This document shows, piece after piece, positions 25,838 to 34,153 of a stretch of 64,000 nucleotides of DNA. The notes beneath the pieces are model-generated. The model was not told the DNA's origin and ran no database searches. It worked only from the letters and a program-made list of their open reading frames with translations. The position numbers were made by a program, and so were the translations under genes. Numbering within the stretch: position 1 is the stretch's first letter; every line of letters begins with the position of its first letter. This DNA is from Micromonospora solifontis (GTDB taxonomy: Bacteria; Actinomycetota; Actinomycetes; Mycobacteriales; Micromonosporaceae), in assembly GCF_003725545.1 (NCBI RefSeq), contig NZ_RJLN01000021.1, positions 1 to 64,000 of the forward strand. Direction: 5' to 3'.

Positions 25838-26739
25838 CCGCCCTCGCGCACGTGCCGACCTCCGCCGGGGAGCCGGCCGCCGCGCCCCGGCGGTCACGGT
25901 CCAGGCTGCTGCCGTACCTGCTGCTGCTGCCGGGCGCGGCCTGGCTGCTGATCTTCTTCGCCCTGCCGCTGCTCCAGCTCGCCGCCGCCAGCCTCTACGA
26001 CCCGGGCGGATCGCTCTCCACCGGGTACGCGATGACCTGGGCGTTCGACAACTATCCGGCGGCGCTGCAGGCGTACTGGCCGCACTTTGTCCGGTCGTTC
26101 GCCTACTCCGCGATCGCGCTGGTGCTGGCCCTGCTGATGGGCTACCCGCTGGCGTACGCGATCGCGCAGAAGGCCGGACGGTGGAAGAACCTGCTGCTGG
26201 TGGCCGTGGTCGCGCCGCAGTTCACCAGCTTCCTGGTCCGCACGCTGGCCTGGAAGACCATCCTGTCGGACAACGGCGCCCTGGTCGGGCTGCTGCGCGA
26301 CGTGCACCTGCTCGGCCCGGACGGCCGGCTGCTGGCCACCCCGTTCGCGGTGGTGCTCGGCCTGACGTACAACTTCCTGCCGTTCCTGGTGCTGCCGCTG
26401 TACGCGAGCCTGGAGCGGCTCGACTCCCGGCTGCTGGAGGCGGCGAGCGACCTGTACGCCAGCCCGCTGCGCGCCTTCCAGAAGGTCACCCTGCCGCTGT
26501 CGATGCCCGGCCTGATCGCCGGCACCCTGCTCTTCTTCATTCCGGCCACCGGCGACTACATCAACGCCGAGCTGCTCGGCACCCCGAACGAGTACATGAT
26601 CGGCAACGTCATCGACTCGGCGTTCCTGGTCCGGCTGGACTACCCGCAGGGCGCCGCCCTGTCCTTCCTGCTGATGGCGGCGATCCTCGCGATCGTCTTC
26701 GGCTACCTGCGCAAGGCCGGCACCGAGGAGGTGTTGTGA
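25834..26739 (+). CDS. Polyamine ABC transporter permease (PotB type)
   Basis: This 301-residue inner-membrane permease has about six transmembrane helices. The first is [22 protein letters not shown] (near residues 28-49, given as [12 protein letters not shown] then [10 protein letters not shown]). The EAA loop contacting the ATPase reads [20 protein letters not shown] near 205-225. ATG 25834 overlaps the potA-type stop by four bases, and the gene ends in TGATG with the next permease. It forms the membrane channel together with the product at 26739. Confidence 0.93.
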   Translation: MTALAHVPTSAGEPAAAPRRSRSRLLPYLLLLPGAAWLLIFFALPLLQLAAASLYDPGGSLSTGYAMTWAFDNYPAALQAYWPHFVRSFAYSAIALVLALLMGYPLAYAIAQKAGRWKNLLLVAVVAPQFTSFLVRTLAWKTILSDNGALVGLLRDVHLLGPDGRLLATPFAVVLGLTYNFLPFLVLPLYASLERLDSRLLEAASDLYASPLRAFQKVTLPLSMPGLIAGTLLFFIPATGDYINAELLGTPNEYMIGNVIDSAFLVRLDYPQGAALSFLLMAAILAIVFGYLRKAGTEEVL

Positions 26740-27575
26740 TGCGACGCTGGATCGCCGACCGCTGGGTGATGGGCGTGGCCCTGCTCGTCCTCGGCTACCT
26801 CTCGCTGCCGATCGTCGTGGTCGCCGGGCTCTCCTTCAACCGGCCCTCCAGCCGGCTGTCCTACGACTTCAACGAGTTCACCCTGGACAACTGGACCCAA
26901 CCCTGCGCCACCTCCGACATGTGTGACGCGGTGGTGCGCAGCATGGAGATCGGCCTCATCGCCACGGTGGTCTCCACCCTCCTCGGCACGCTGATGGCGT
27001 TCGCCCTCGTCCGGCACGGCTTCCGGGGCCGGGCCGGGATCAACGGCCTGATCTTCCTGCCGATGGCCACCCCCGAGCTGGTGATGGGCACCTCGCTGCT
27101 CGCCCTCTTCGTCGCCGCCGGCGTGCCGCAGGGCTTCTGGACCATCGTCATCGCGCACGTCATGTTCTGCGTCTCGTTCGTGGTGGTCACCGTGAAGGCC
27201 CGGCTCTCCGGCATGGACCGGCGGCTGGAGGAGGCCGCGATGGACCTGTACGCCAGCGAATGGCAGACCTTCCGGCGGATCACCCTGCCGCTGGTGCTGC
27301 CGGGCATCATGGCCGCCGCGCTGCTGGCCTTCTCGCTCAGCTTCGACGACTTCATCATCACGAACTTCAACGCCGGCACCACCGTCACCTTCCCGATGTA
27401 CGTCTGGGGCGCCGCCCAGCGGGGCATCCCGCCGCAGGTCAACGTCATCGGCACGGCGATGTTCGCGATCGCGCTGCTGCTGGTCGGCGCCAGCACGCTG
27501 CGCGGCCGGCGGGCCCGGCGCGCGGCCCTGGTGGCCCCGGTCGCGGCCGTCGGGACGCCGAAGAGCGCGTCATGA
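26739..27575 (+). CDS. Polyamine ABC transporter permease (PotC type)
   Basis: This is a 278-residue second channel subunit with about six transmembrane helices. The EAA loop is EEAAMDLYASEWQTFRRITLP, followed by LSFDDFIITNFNAG, which is characteristic of PotC. GAGGAGG at 26725-26731 serves ATG 26739, which itself overlaps the previous stop. The last codons overlap the start of the FAD oxidoreductase (ATGA), so uptake and oxidation genes are translationally coupled. Confidence 0.93.
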   Translation: MRRWIADRWVMGVALLVLGYLSLPIVVVAGLSFNRPSSRLSYDFNEFTLDNWTQPCATSDMCDAVVRSMEIGLIATVVSTLLGTLMAFALVRHGFRGRAGINGLIFLPMATPELVMGTSLLALFVAAGVPQGFWTIVIAHVMFCVSFVVVTVKARLSGMDRRLEEAAMDLYASEWQTFRRITLPLVLPGIMAAALLAFSLSFDDFIITNFNAGTTVTFPMYVWGAAQRGIPPQVNVIGTAMFAIALLLVGASTLRGRRARRAALVAPVAAVGTPKSAS

Positions 27576-28990
27576 AACTCCCGCATACCGGCCGGGCGCT
27601 GGCCGATGCCGCGCCCGTCCCGTACTGGCTGGACCGACCGGAACGCCCCGACCCGCTGCCGCCGCTGGCCGGCACGCACGACACCGACCTGCTGGTGATC
27701 GGCGGCGGGTACTCGGGGCTCTGGACCGCGCTGCTGGCGAAGGAGGCCGACCCGGGGCGGGACGTGCTCCTGGTCGAGGCGGGCACCTGCGGCTGGGCGG
27801 CGTCCGGGCGCAACGGCGGATTCTGCGCCGCCTCGCTCACCCACGGCCTGGCCAACGGCGTCGACCGGTTCCCCGGTGAGATCGACGAGCTGGAGCGGCT
27901 CGGCCGGGAGAACCTGGACGCGATTGCCGCCACGGTCGGGAAGCACGGCATCGAGTGCGACTTCGAACGGACCGGTGAGCTGGCGGTGGCGGTCGAGCCG
28001 TACCAGCTCGCCGGGCTCACCGAGGCCGCCGAGCTGGCCCGCCGGTACGGCCACGACGTCCGGCTGCTCGACCGGGACGAGGTGCGCGCCGAGGTCGACT
28101 CGCCGACGTACCTCGGCGGGATGTGGGACCGGGACCGGGTGGCCATGCTCGACCCGGCGCGGCTGGCCTGGGGGCTCCGCCGCGCCGCGCTCGACCTCGG
28201 CGTACGGATCCACGAGCACACCCGGGTCACCGGCCTGCGCCCGGACGGCGGGGCGCTGCGCGCCGCCACGGCCGGCCCCGACGGCGCGCCCGGGACCGTC
28301 CTGGCCGGCCAGGTGGTGCTGGCCACCAACGCGTTCCCGCCGCTGCTGCGCCGGCTGCGCGCCTGGCTGGTGCCGGTCTACGACTACGCGCTGATGACCG
28401 AGCCGCTGACGCCCGCCCAGCGGGACGCGATCGGCTGGCGCAACCGGCAGGGGCTGGCCGACACCGGCAACCAGTTCCACTACTACCGGATCACCACCGA
28501 CGGCCGGATCCTCTTCGGCGGCTACGACGCGGTCTACCACTACGGCAACCGGATGGCCCCGTCACTGGAGCAGCGCGCGGCCACCTTCACCGCTCTGGCG
28601 TCCCACTTCTTCACGATCTTCCCCCAGCTGGCGGACCTGAGGTTCAGCCACCGCTGGGGTGGCGTCATCGACACCTGCACCCGGTTCTGCCCGTTCTTCG
28701 GCACCGCCTACGACGGCCGGCTGGCGTACGCGGCCGGGTTCACCGGGCTCGGCGTCGGGGCGACCCGGTTCGGCGCCCGGGTCATGCTCGACCTGCTCGG
28801 CGGCGCGCAGACCCCGCTGACCCGGCTCGACCTGGTCCGCAGCAAGCCGCTGCCGTTCCCGCCGGAACCGTTCCGGGCCACCGGCATCAACCTCACCCGC
28901 TGGTCGCTCGCCCGCGCCGACGCGCGCGAGGGGCGGCGCAACCTGTGGCTCCGTACTCTCGATCGTCTTGGACTGGGGTTCGATTCCTGA
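27572..28990 (+). CDS. FAD-dependent oxidoreductase (gamma-glutamylputrescine oxidase-like)
   Basis: This 472-residue DAO-fold flavoenzyme has LLVIGGGYSGLWTALLAKEAD for FAD binding (near residues 39-59, LLVIGGGYSG then LWTALLAKEAD) and WAASGRNGGFCAASLTHG, the motif shared with PuuB-type oxidases. The C-terminal GFTGLGVGATRFGARV completes the FAD site. It is cotranscribed with the polyamine importer and overlaps both neighbours by a few bases. It is a paralogue of the oxidase at 18552 but differs over the substrate half, so two amines may be handled. The PuuB-like role is inferred; no gamma-glutamylputrescine synthetase is in the window. Confidence 0.9.
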   Translation: MKLPHTGRALADAAPVPYWLDRPERPDPLPPLAGTHDTDLLVIGGGYSGLWTALLAKEADPGRDVLLVEAGTCGWAASGRNGGFCAASLTHGLANGVDRFPGEIDELERLGRENLDAIAATVGKHGIECDFERTGELAVAVEPYQLAGLTEAAELARRYGHDVRLLDRDEVRAEVDSPTYLGGMWDRDRVAMLDPARLAWGLRRAALDLGVRIHEHTRVTGLRPDGGALRAATAGPDGAPGTVLAGQVVLATNAFPPLLRRLRAWLVPVYDYALMTEPLTPAQRDAIGWRNRQGLADTGNQFHYYRITTDGRILFGGYDAVYHYGNRMAPSLEQRAATFTALASHFFTIFPQLADLRFSHRWGGVIDTCTRFCPFFGTAYDGRLAYAAGFTGLGVGATRFGARVMLDLLGGAQTPLTRLDLVRSKPLPFPPEPFRATGINLTRWSLARADAREGRRNLWLRTLDRLGLGFDS

Positions 28991-30192
28991 TGCGCATCCT
29001 GCTCGTCGGCGCCGGCGGGGTCGGCTCCGCCGCCGTCGCCATCGCCGCCCGCCGTTCCTTCTTCGAGACCATGGTGGTCGCCGACTACGACCTGGCCCGC
29101 GCCGAGCGGGCGGTGGCCGGGCACGGCGACCGCTTCGTCGCCGCCCGGCTCGACGCCTCCTCGGCCGAGGCGGTCGCCGCGCTCTGCCGCGAGCACCGGA
29201 TCACCCACGTGCTCAACGCGGTCGACCCGCGTTTCGTCATGCCGATCTTCGACGGGGCCTTCGCCGCCGGGGCCGACTACCTGGACATGGCGATGTCCCT
29301 GTCCCGCCCGCACCCGTCCGCGCCGTACACCGAGACCGGGGTGAAGCTCGGCGACGAGCAGTTCGCGGCCTCCTCGGCCTGGGCGGCGGCCGGCCGCCTG
29401 GCGCTCTGCGGCATCGGCGTGGAGCCCGGCCTCTCCGACGTGTTCGCCCGCTACGCCGCCGACGAGCTGTTCACCGAGATCGACGAGATCGGGGTACGCG
29501 ACGGCGCGAACCTCACCGTCGACGGCTACGACTTCGCCCCCTCGTTCTCCATCTGGACCACCATCGAGGAGTGCCTGAACCCGCCGGTGATCTGGGCGGC
29601 CGACCGGGGTTGGTACACCACACCGCCCTTCTCCGAGCCCGAGGTGTTCGAGTTCCCGGAAGGGATCGGCCCGGTCGAGTGCGTCAACGTGGAGCACGAG
29701 GAGGTGCTGCTCATCCCGCGCTGGGTGAAGGCCAAGCGGGTCACCTTCAAGTACGGCCTCGGCGAGGAGTTCATCGAGGTGCTGAAGACGCTGCACAAGC
29801 TCGGCCTCGACACCACGTCGCCGGTGCGCGTGGGCGGCGCCTCGGTCGCTCCCCGTGATGTCGTTGCCGCCAGCCTGCCCGACCCGGCCACCCTCGGCGA
29901 CCGCATGCGTGGCAAGACCTGCGCCGGCACGTACGTGACCGGCACCGGCACCGACGGCCGGCCCCGGAAGGTCTACCTCTACCACGTGGTCGACAACGAG
30001 TGGTCGATGCGGGAGTACGGCCACCAGGCGGTGGTCTGGCAGACCGCGGTCAACCCCGTCGTCGCGCTGGAGCTGCTCGCCACCGGCGGCTGGTCCGGCA
30101 CTGGCGTGCTCGGCCCGGAGGCGTTCCCTCCGGTACCCTTCCTCGACCTGCTGACCGGCTACGGCTCGCCGTGGGGGATGGAGGAGCGGTGA
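28990..30192 (+). CDS. Saccharopine dehydrogenase-family protein (carboxy(nor)spermidine dehydrogenase-like)
   Basis: This 400-residue NAD(P)-dependent enzyme has the N-terminal Rossmann motif MRILLVGAGGVGSAAVAIAA. It is followed by LNAVDPRFVMPIFDGAFAAGADYLDMA (LNAVDPRFVMPIF then DGAFAAGADYLDMA) and CGIGVEPGLSDVFARYAADE, as in the LYS9/CASDH superfamily. CASDH joins putrescine or diaminopropane to aspartate semialdehyde in polyamine synthesis; the reverse would fit this catabolic operon. The ATG overlaps the oxidase stop (TGATG) and its stop overlaps agmatinase (GTGA). The specific reaction is inferred. Confidence 0.8.
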   Translation: MRILLVGAGGVGSAAVAIAARRSFFETMVVADYDLARAERAVAGHGDRFVAARLDASSAEAVAALCREHRITHVLNAVDPRFVMPIFDGAFAAGADYLDMAMSLSRPHPSAPYTETGVKLGDEQFAASSAWAAAGRLALCGIGVEPGLSDVFARYAADELFTEIDEIGVRDGANLTVDGYDFAPSFSIWTTIEECLNPPVIWAADRGWYTTPPFSEPEVFEFPEGIGPVECVNVEHEEVLLIPRWVKAKRVTFKYGLGEEFIEVLKTLHKLGLDTTSPVRVGGASVAPRDVVAASLPDPATLGDRMRGKTCAGTYVTGTGTDGRPRKVYLYHVVDNEWSMREYGHQAVVWQTAVNPVVALELLATGGWSGTGVLGPEAFPPVPFLDLLTGYGSPWGMEER

Positions 30193-31202
30193 CCCGCTAC
30201 GGTCCGATGTTCGGCCCCGACGTGACGTTCCTCGGGGTACCGCCGTGCACCATCGAGGAGCCGGTCACCTACGCCGACGCCGACGTGGTGATCGTCGGTG
30301 CGCCGTTCGACGGCGGGACCTCGCACCGGCCGGGCACCCGGTTCGGACCGTCCGCCATCCGGCAGGCCTGCTACCTGCCGCACGACGGCTCCCGGCCGTC
30401 CCTCGCCCTGCGCGTCGACGGGCTGCGGGACCTCTGCGTGTACGACGCGGGCGACGTGGAGATGTTCTCCGGCGACATCGAGCGGTCGCTTGCCGCGCTG
30501 GAGTCGGCGGTGCACGCGGTGGCCCGGGCCGGGGCGATCCCGATCGTGCTCGGCGGCGACCACTCCATCGCCCTGCCCGACGCCACCGGGGTGGCCCGGC
30601 AGCACGGCCTCGGCCGGGTCTCGCTGGTGCACTTCGACGCGCACGCCGACACCGGGGACATCGAGTTCGGCTCCCTGCACGGGCACGGCCAGCCGATGCG
30701 CCGGCTCATCGAGTCCGGCGCGGTACGCGGCGACCGCTTCCTCCAGATCGGCCTGCGCGGCTACTGGCCCGGCCCCGAGACGTTGGCGTGGATGGCCGAG
30801 CAGCGGATGCGCTCGTACGAGATGACCGAGATCGTGGCGCGCGGCCTGGATTCCTGTCTCTCGGAGGCGTTCGGGATCGCCACGGACGAGTGCGAGGGGG
30901 TGTTCCTCTCCGTCGACGTCGACGTGGTCGACCCGGGCATGGCCCCCGGCACCGGCACCCCGGAGCCCGGCGGGCTGACCTCCCGGCAGCTCCTCGACGC
31001 GGTCCGGCGCTGCTGTTACGAGCTGCCGATCGTCGGCGTGGACGTGGTCGAGGTCGCCCCGCCGTACGACCACGCCGACATCACCGCGTACCTGGGCAAC
31101 CGGGTCGTCCTGGAGGCGCTGTCCGCGATCGCCCGCCGCCGCCGCGACGCCGCCGGCGGCCCACCCTGGAACCCCCACCAACCCCTCCTCGACAGCCGTT
31201 GA
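30189..31202 (+). CDS. speB: Agmatinase (ureohydrolase family)
   Basis: This 337-residue manganese enzyme should hydrolyse agmatine (or a guanidino analogue) to putrescine and urea. The arginase-fold metal ligands are all present: GGDHS (near residue 121-125), DAHAD (near 150-154) and DVDVVDP (near 238-244). RPGTRFGPSAIRQA is the N-terminal family motif. GTG 30189 overlaps the previous stop, with GAGGAG three bases before it. As last gene of the potDABC-oxidase-dehydrogenase operon it supplies putrescine inside the cell from imported agmatine. Guanidinobutyrase or guanidinopropionase activity is possible. Confidence 0.9.
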   Translation: MTRYGPMFGPDVTFLGVPPCTIEEPVTYADADVVIVGAPFDGGTSHRPGTRFGPSAIRQACYLPHDGSRPSLALRVDGLRDLCVYDAGDVEMFSGDIERSLAALESAVHAVARAGAIPIVLGGDHSIALPDATGVARQHGLGRVSLVHFDAHADTGDIEFGSLHGHGQPMRRLIESGAVRGDRFLQIGLRGYWPGPETLAWMAEQRMRSYEMTEIVARGLDSCLSEAFGIATDECEGVFLSVDVDVVDPGMAPGTGTPEPGGLTSRQLLDAVRRCCYELPIVGVDVVEVAPPYDHADITAYLGNRVVLEALSAIARRRRDAAGGPPWNPHQPLLDSR

Positions 31203-31229
31203 CCCCTCCCCCTCATGTTTAGCCCAAGC

Positions 31230-31244
31230 TATAGTTGACGGGTG
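31230..31244 (+). promoter_or_regulatory. Leaderless-type promoter of the toxin-antitoxin pair
   Basis: TATAGT (31230-31235) is a good -10 box. A GTG begins 6 bases later at 31242, the distance seen at other probable leaderless genes in this window. That GTG is in the original toxin frame (see the toxin entry). Confidence 0.5.
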
Positions 31245-31245
31245 A

Positions 31246-31635
31246 ATGCTGCCAGGGGGCGTTGGTCGATCCGCGTCACCGGTGAGGTCCGCCCAGTGGC
31301 TGGGAGACCTGCGGCGGACCGATCCCGGGTCTTATGAGAGCGTGCGGGTGGCCGTGGACAAGCTTGCGGAGGTCGGACCGGGGTTGGGCCGGCCTCTCGT
31401 GGACACGCTCCGTGGCAGCAGCATCAGCAACCTGAAGGAACTTCGGCCGCGATCGGGTCGGGACGTGGCGCTTCGCGTTCTCTTCGTCTTCGATCCGTGG
31501 TCGCAGGCGGTACTCCTCGTCGCCGGCAACAAAGCTGGGAATTGGAGCCAGTGGTATCAGCGGAACATCCCGCTGGCGGAGGTGGCGTACAAGGCGTGGC
31601 TCGACAATGAGCGCGAGCGAAGGGGGGAGTCGTGA
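31246..31635 (+). CDS. RelE/HigB-family toxin, 5' end apparently frameshifted
   Basis: The core LGRPLVDTLRGSSISNLKELR, RVLFVFDPWSQAVLLVAGNKAG and WYQRNIPLAE (residues about 48-118) is a Gp49/HigB-type ribosome-dependent mRNA interferase. The expected N-terminus (tryptophan followed by GEV, then WL) is split. GTG 31242 gives GRWSIRVTGEVRP in one frame, and QWLGDLRRTD continues in the +1 frame after CCC at 31292-31294. The open frame from ATG 31246 replaces the first 20 or so residues with unrelated ones. It is therefore inactive, frameshift-regulated, or a sequencing error. The antitoxin overlaps by GTGA. Confidence 0.75.
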   Translation: MLPGGVGRSASPVRSAQWLGDLRRTDPGSYESVRVAVDKLAEVGPGLGRPLVDTLRGSSISNLKELRPRSGRDVALRVLFVFDPWSQAVLLVAGNKAGNWSQWYQRNIPLAEVAYKAWLDNERERRGES

Positions 31636-31943
31636 CGGAGTTCTACGACTGGGACCAGGTCCGCGCTGAACTGGGCGGCGAGGATGCGGCGTACGAGGCG
31701 GAGCGGACCCGCACCGAGGCGTGGGTGAGTGCGTTCCACCTTGCCGAGGAGCGCAAGCGTCTGGGCCTGACGCAGCGCCAGGTGGCGGAGTTGATGGGAG
31801 TGACGCCCGGACGGGTGAGCCAGATCGAAAACGGTGATCTCGACGTGAACGAGGTGGCTACGTTGAGCCGCTACGCGAACGCGCTCGGCGCGAAGTTGCG
31901 GATCATCTTCGACTACGGGGACGACCTCCGCCAGATCGCCTGA
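31632..31943 (+). CDS. XRE-family antitoxin (HigA-like)
   Basis: This 103-residue DNA-binding protein has the helix-turn-helix at about residues 45-75: LGLTQRQVAELMGVTPGRVSQIE. An N-terminal part of about 30 residues may wrap the toxin. The GTG start overlaps the toxin stop by four bases and has GGGGGGAG upstream. The toxin-first order is typical of HigBA. It should neutralise the toxin and repress the shared promoter. The next 218 bases (31944-32160) hold no convincing gene. Confidence 0.88.
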   Translation: MTEFYDWDQVRAELGGEDAAYEAERTRTEAWVSAFHLAEERKRLGLTQRQVAELMGVTPGRVSQIENGDLDVNEVATLSRYANALGAKLRIIFDYGDDLRQIA

Positions 31944-32160
31944 TCAGTCCGGAGAGCTGGTGCCACCCGGGCGCGGGTGACGGGCCGAGCATCCAGTTGC
32001 CTGGAGCAATCGTCCACGCCGGGACAACCAATCGACGGGCGCCCATGGTCCGTCCTGCGGGCGGCGCGGCCGTGAGGTGTAGCGCCGGTGCCCTGGTCGG
32101 CATCGATGAGGAGAGTTGCGGCGGATCCGACAGCGCACGGTGACCAGCAAACTCGGCCCC

Positions 32161-32907
32161 GTGACGAATTCGCTCCCGCCCACCCCCGGTCAGTCGCCGT
32201 ACGGCCACCAGCTCCGCCCTCCCCGGCCCGGCTGGTTCGTCCGACTCAGCCCCGGCGGACGCACCGGCGTGATCCTCGGCGGCGTTATGCTGTCCGTGTT
32301 TCTGCTCTGCTGCTCCGGCGTGGCCGTCATCGGCGCCTTCACCGACAGCCCGCAGTCGGACCGGAAGCCATCGGCCGCCGACGCTGCCAACCCGCCCGCC
32401 GCCGCGCCGATCACGGTCCCCAGTAGCCCGGCCGAGACGGTTCCGGCCGCGCTCCCGCCCTCGGCGACCTCGGCCGCACCGACGCCTTCGCCGAAGGTGG
32501 AGACCCGCACCGAGACCGAGACGCAGACCATCCGGTACGACCAGCGCACCGTCAAGGATCCGAATCTCGCGAAGGGGAAGCGGGTGGTGCGTACCCGGGG
32601 TGTCAACGGGGTACGGACGCTGACCTACGAGGTCACGCTGACCGACGGTGCCGAGACCGGACGGCGGTTGGTCAGTTCGGTGGTCACCAGGAAGCCGGTG
32701 ACCCAGGTGGTGGCGGTCGGCACCAAGTCCGAGCCGTCATCGCGGTGCGACCCGAACTACAGCGGCTGCGTACCGATCGCGAGTGACGTGGACTGTGCGG
32801 GCGGCGGTGGCGACGGCCCCGCGTATGTGACCGGACCGGTGAAGGTCATCGGCTCGGACATCTATCGGCTGGACCGCGATCACGACGGGTACGGCTGCGA
32901 CGACTGA
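32161..32907 (+). CDS. Membrane-anchored G5-domain and excalibur-domain protein
   Basis: This 248-residue envelope protein has one transmembrane segment near residues 36-60 (TGVILGGVMLSVFLLCCSGV), so it is probably a type II membrane protein with the rest outside. A Pro/Ala linker leads to a G5 domain at about 115-192 (TETETQTIRYDQRTV through VVTRKPVTQVVAVGTK). The C-terminal excalibur calcium-binding motif DRDHDGYGCDD is at about 238-248, with paired cysteines before it. G5 domains bind cell-wall or matrix sugars. The start is uncertain: GTG 32161, GTG 32140 and TTG 32116 share the frame and none has a clear site. Confidence 0.78.
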   Translation: MTNSLPPTPGQSPYGHQLRPPRPGWFVRLSPGGRTGVILGGVMLSVFLLCCSGVAVIGAFTDSPQSDRKPSAADAANPPAAAPITVPSSPAETVPAALPPSATSAAPTPSPKVETRTETETQTIRYDQRTVKDPNLAKGKRVVRTRGVNGVRTLTYEVTLTDGAETGRRLVSSVVTRKPVTQVVAVGTKSEPSSRCDPNYSGCVPIASDVDCAGGGGDGPAYVTGPVKVIGSDIYRLDRDHDGYGCDD

Positions 32908-33005
32908 CGGACCCGGCCGGCATTGACAGGGGCCGAAGTGGACGTGATCATGTGGGGGCGCTGCGGCCGTACGGGGGACCGCGGCACGATCTCCGGAGGG
33001 CCTTC

Positions 33006-33755
33006 ATGGGTCGAGCCAGGTCCGCAATCGCCCTGGGTGTCGCCACCCTCGCCGCCGCCGTGCTGGTGGACACCGCACCCGCGTACGCGGCCACGGAGCA
33101 GTTGCGCCTCGACTTCGACGCGGCGCCGAGCGGGCAGGTCGAGCCGGGCCCGTGGACCTCGGGGTGCTTCGCCGACGTGGCCACCCCGGGCGACTCGGGC
33201 TGCATCGCGGTGAGCGACCCGGGCAGCATCTCCCGCGCCACCCGGCCCAACGGCACGGGCGGCAGCCCGGCGCTCGCCTTCCCCGCCGCGGGCAGCGCGG
33301 TGATCCAGGTGCCGGACGCCGCCAACCTCAACCCGGGCACGCAGGACTTCACGATCAGCGTGCTGGTCAAGCTCACCGCCGGCCAGGTCACCGCCGGGGC
33401 GAACCTGGTGCAGAAGGGCTTCTACTCCAAGACCGGCAGCCAGTGGAAACTCCAGGCGGACAACGGGATCCCGGGCTGCCGGATCGCCGGCTTCCGTGAC
33501 GGTGTCTGGACCGAGGCGCTGGTCAGCAGTGGGGTCTCCATCGCCGACCAGGGCTGGACCTTCGTCCAGTGCAAGCGGCGGGGCACGGTGCTCAGCATCA
33601 CTGTCGGCGCCCACCCGGCGGTGCCCTTCGACGGGGACGCCAGCATGGATGTCAGCAACACCTCGAAGGTGACCATCGGCGCGAAGGGCGCCGGCCTGAG
33701 CAACAACGACCAGTTCCGCGGCGAGTTGGACAACGCGGTATTCAGCCTCGGCTGA
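33006..33755 (+). CDS. Secreted LamG/concanavalin-like domain protein
   Basis: This 249-residue protein has a Sec signal peptide (MGRARSAIALGVATLAAAVL, cleavage near AYA-A about residue 28). One laminin-G-like jelly-roll domain follows, with FTISVLVKLTAGQ, GQVTAGANLVQKGFYS and LSITVGAHPAVPFDG strands and a C-terminal RGELDNAVFSLG. GGAGGG at 32995-33000 serves ATG 33006. It probably binds a polysaccharide outside the cell; no catalytic domain is attached. It is monocistronic and convergent with the DUF779 operon. Confidence 0.8.
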   Translation: MGRARSAIALGVATLAAAVLVDTAPAYAATEQLRLDFDAAPSGQVEPGPWTSGCFADVATPGDSGCIAVSDPGSISRATRPNGTGGSPALAFPAAGSAVIQVPDAANLNPGTQDFTISVLVKLTAGQVTAGANLVQKGFYSKTGSQWKLQADNGIPGCRIAGFRDGVWTEALVSSGVSIADQGWTFVQCKRRGTVLSITVGAHPAVPFDGDASMDVSNTSKVTIGAKGAGLSNNDQFRGELDNAVFSLG

Positions 33756-33767
33756 CGGCGTGCGCTC

Positions 33768-33804
33768 GCGGGGGCGGGCGGGACGCTGTCCCGCCCGCCC
33801 CCGC
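33768..33804. terminator. Strong bidirectional hairpin
   Basis: A perfect 16-bp GC-rich stem (33768-33783 with 33789-33804) closes a 5-base loop. It lies exactly between the convergent LamG gene and the DUF779 gene. Confidence 0.8.
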
Positions 33805-33808
33805 AGCC

Positions 33809-34153
33809 TCAGGCGAGGTGGGACCGGATGAGGAAGCGGACGCCCTCCGGGGCCTCCAGCGAGAAGCCGCTGCCCCGGCCGGGCACCACGTCGACCGTGA
33901 GCCTGGTGTGTTTCCACAGCTCCCACTGGGACTTGGACATCCAGAACTCGACCGGCTCGGGGACGCCGTCCACGGAGAGCGCGGCGAGGCGTACGTCCGA
34001 GGCGCCGGTGCGGAACTCGCCGGCCGGGTAGCACATCGGGGCGCTGCCGTCGCAACAGCCGCCGGACTGGTGGAACATGATCGGGCCGTGCGACTCCCGT
34101 AGCGACCGGATCAGCTCGGCCGCCGCGGGAGTCAGGGTGACCGGGTCACCCAT
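33809..34153 (-). CDS. DUF779 protein
   Basis: This 114-residue small protein regularly follows an ExaC/AcoD-type aldehyde dehydrogenase. It shows the conserved block FHQSGGCCDGSAPMCYPAGEF (FHQSGGCCDG then SAPMCYPAGEF), whose three cysteines suggest a metal or redox role, and EFWMSKSQWELWKHTRL. Its ATG overlaps the dehydrogenase stop (TGATG). The function is not established; the strict pairing suggests an accessory to the aldehyde dehydrogenase. Confidence 0.9.
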   Translation of the reverse strand: MGDPVTLTPAAAELIRSLRESHGPIMFHQSGGCCDGSAPMCYPAGEFRTGASDVRLAALSVDGVPEPVEFWMSKSQWELWKHTRLTVDVVPGRGSGFSLEAPEGVRFLIRSHLA

